A stretch of DNA of 5,377 nt from Actinobacteria bacterium UBA3120 (lineage in GTDB: Bacteria; Actinomycetota; Actinomycetes; S36-B12): contig DEZY01000094.1 of NCBI GenBank assembly GCA_002365735.1, forward strand, positions 1 to 5,377. The letters run 5' to 3'. A program made the translations under genes and the position numbers. The notes below the pieces were generated by a model. That model was given only the letters and a program-made list of their open reading frames with translations. It had not been told where the DNA came from and searched no databases. This document shows, in pieces, positions 5,376 to 5,377 of this stretch. Each line of letters begins with the position of its first letter. The first letter of the stretch is position 1.

Positions 5376-5377
5376 CA

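Noticed and set aside
1..5377. Mobile elements, CRISPR arrays, tRNA or rRNA genes
   Set aside because: No transposase, terminal repeats, regularly spaced repeats or cloverleaf-forming sequence was seen. The window is densely filled by six intact genes.

Overview
This window looks like part of an actinobacterial chromosome of moderate G+C content (roughly half, judged by eye, not computed). The main evidence is a compact minus-strand operon for the D-arabinose donor decaprenyl-phosphoryl-arabinose (DPA). This pathway is best known from mycobacteria and corynebacteria, where DPA feeds the cell-wall arabinan. The mid-range G+C and very tight gene packing would also fit small-genome aquatic actinobacteria, but that is inference, and no marker gene in the window fixes the taxon.

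Layout. Positions 1-130 hold no gene I can support, though they contain an inverted repeat and a likely promoter. Two plus-strand genes follow: a six-helix membrane protein of unknown function (131-967, resembling DUF6159) and a classical short-chain dehydrogenase/reductase close to the FabG3/20-beta-hydroxysteroid dehydrogenase type (989-1720). Both have a TANNNT -10-like hexamer exactly 6 nt before the ATG, so they may be transcribed as leaderless mRNAs. The SDR gene has no Shine-Dalgarno sequence at all.

Only 10 bp past the SDR stop, the convergent minus-strand operon ends. In transcription order it contains a four-helix membrane protein of unknown role (5253-4741, DUF6069-like), ubiA encoding decaprenyl-phosphate phosphoribosyltransferase (4744-3839), dprE1 (3842-2502) and dprE2 (2489-1731). 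The first three genes are chained by 4-nt stop/start overlaps (GTGA, then ATGA), and dprE1 and dprE2 are 12 nt apart. UbiA should join PRPP to decaprenyl phosphate. After dephosphorylation, DprE1 (FAD oxidase) and DprE2 (NADH reductase) should epimerise the ribose at C2 to give DPA. No DPPR phosphatase is present in the window. The fixed place of the small membrane protein at the head of the operon makes it the most interesting unknown.

The operon upstream region (5254-5377) carries a perfect 15-bp palindrome, a second near-copy 55 bp away, a G8 homopolymer and a candidate -10 box, which together look like a regulated promoter. DprE1 has Ala at the position I align with Cys387 of M. tuberculosis DprE1, the residue attacked by covalent benzothiazinone inhibitors.
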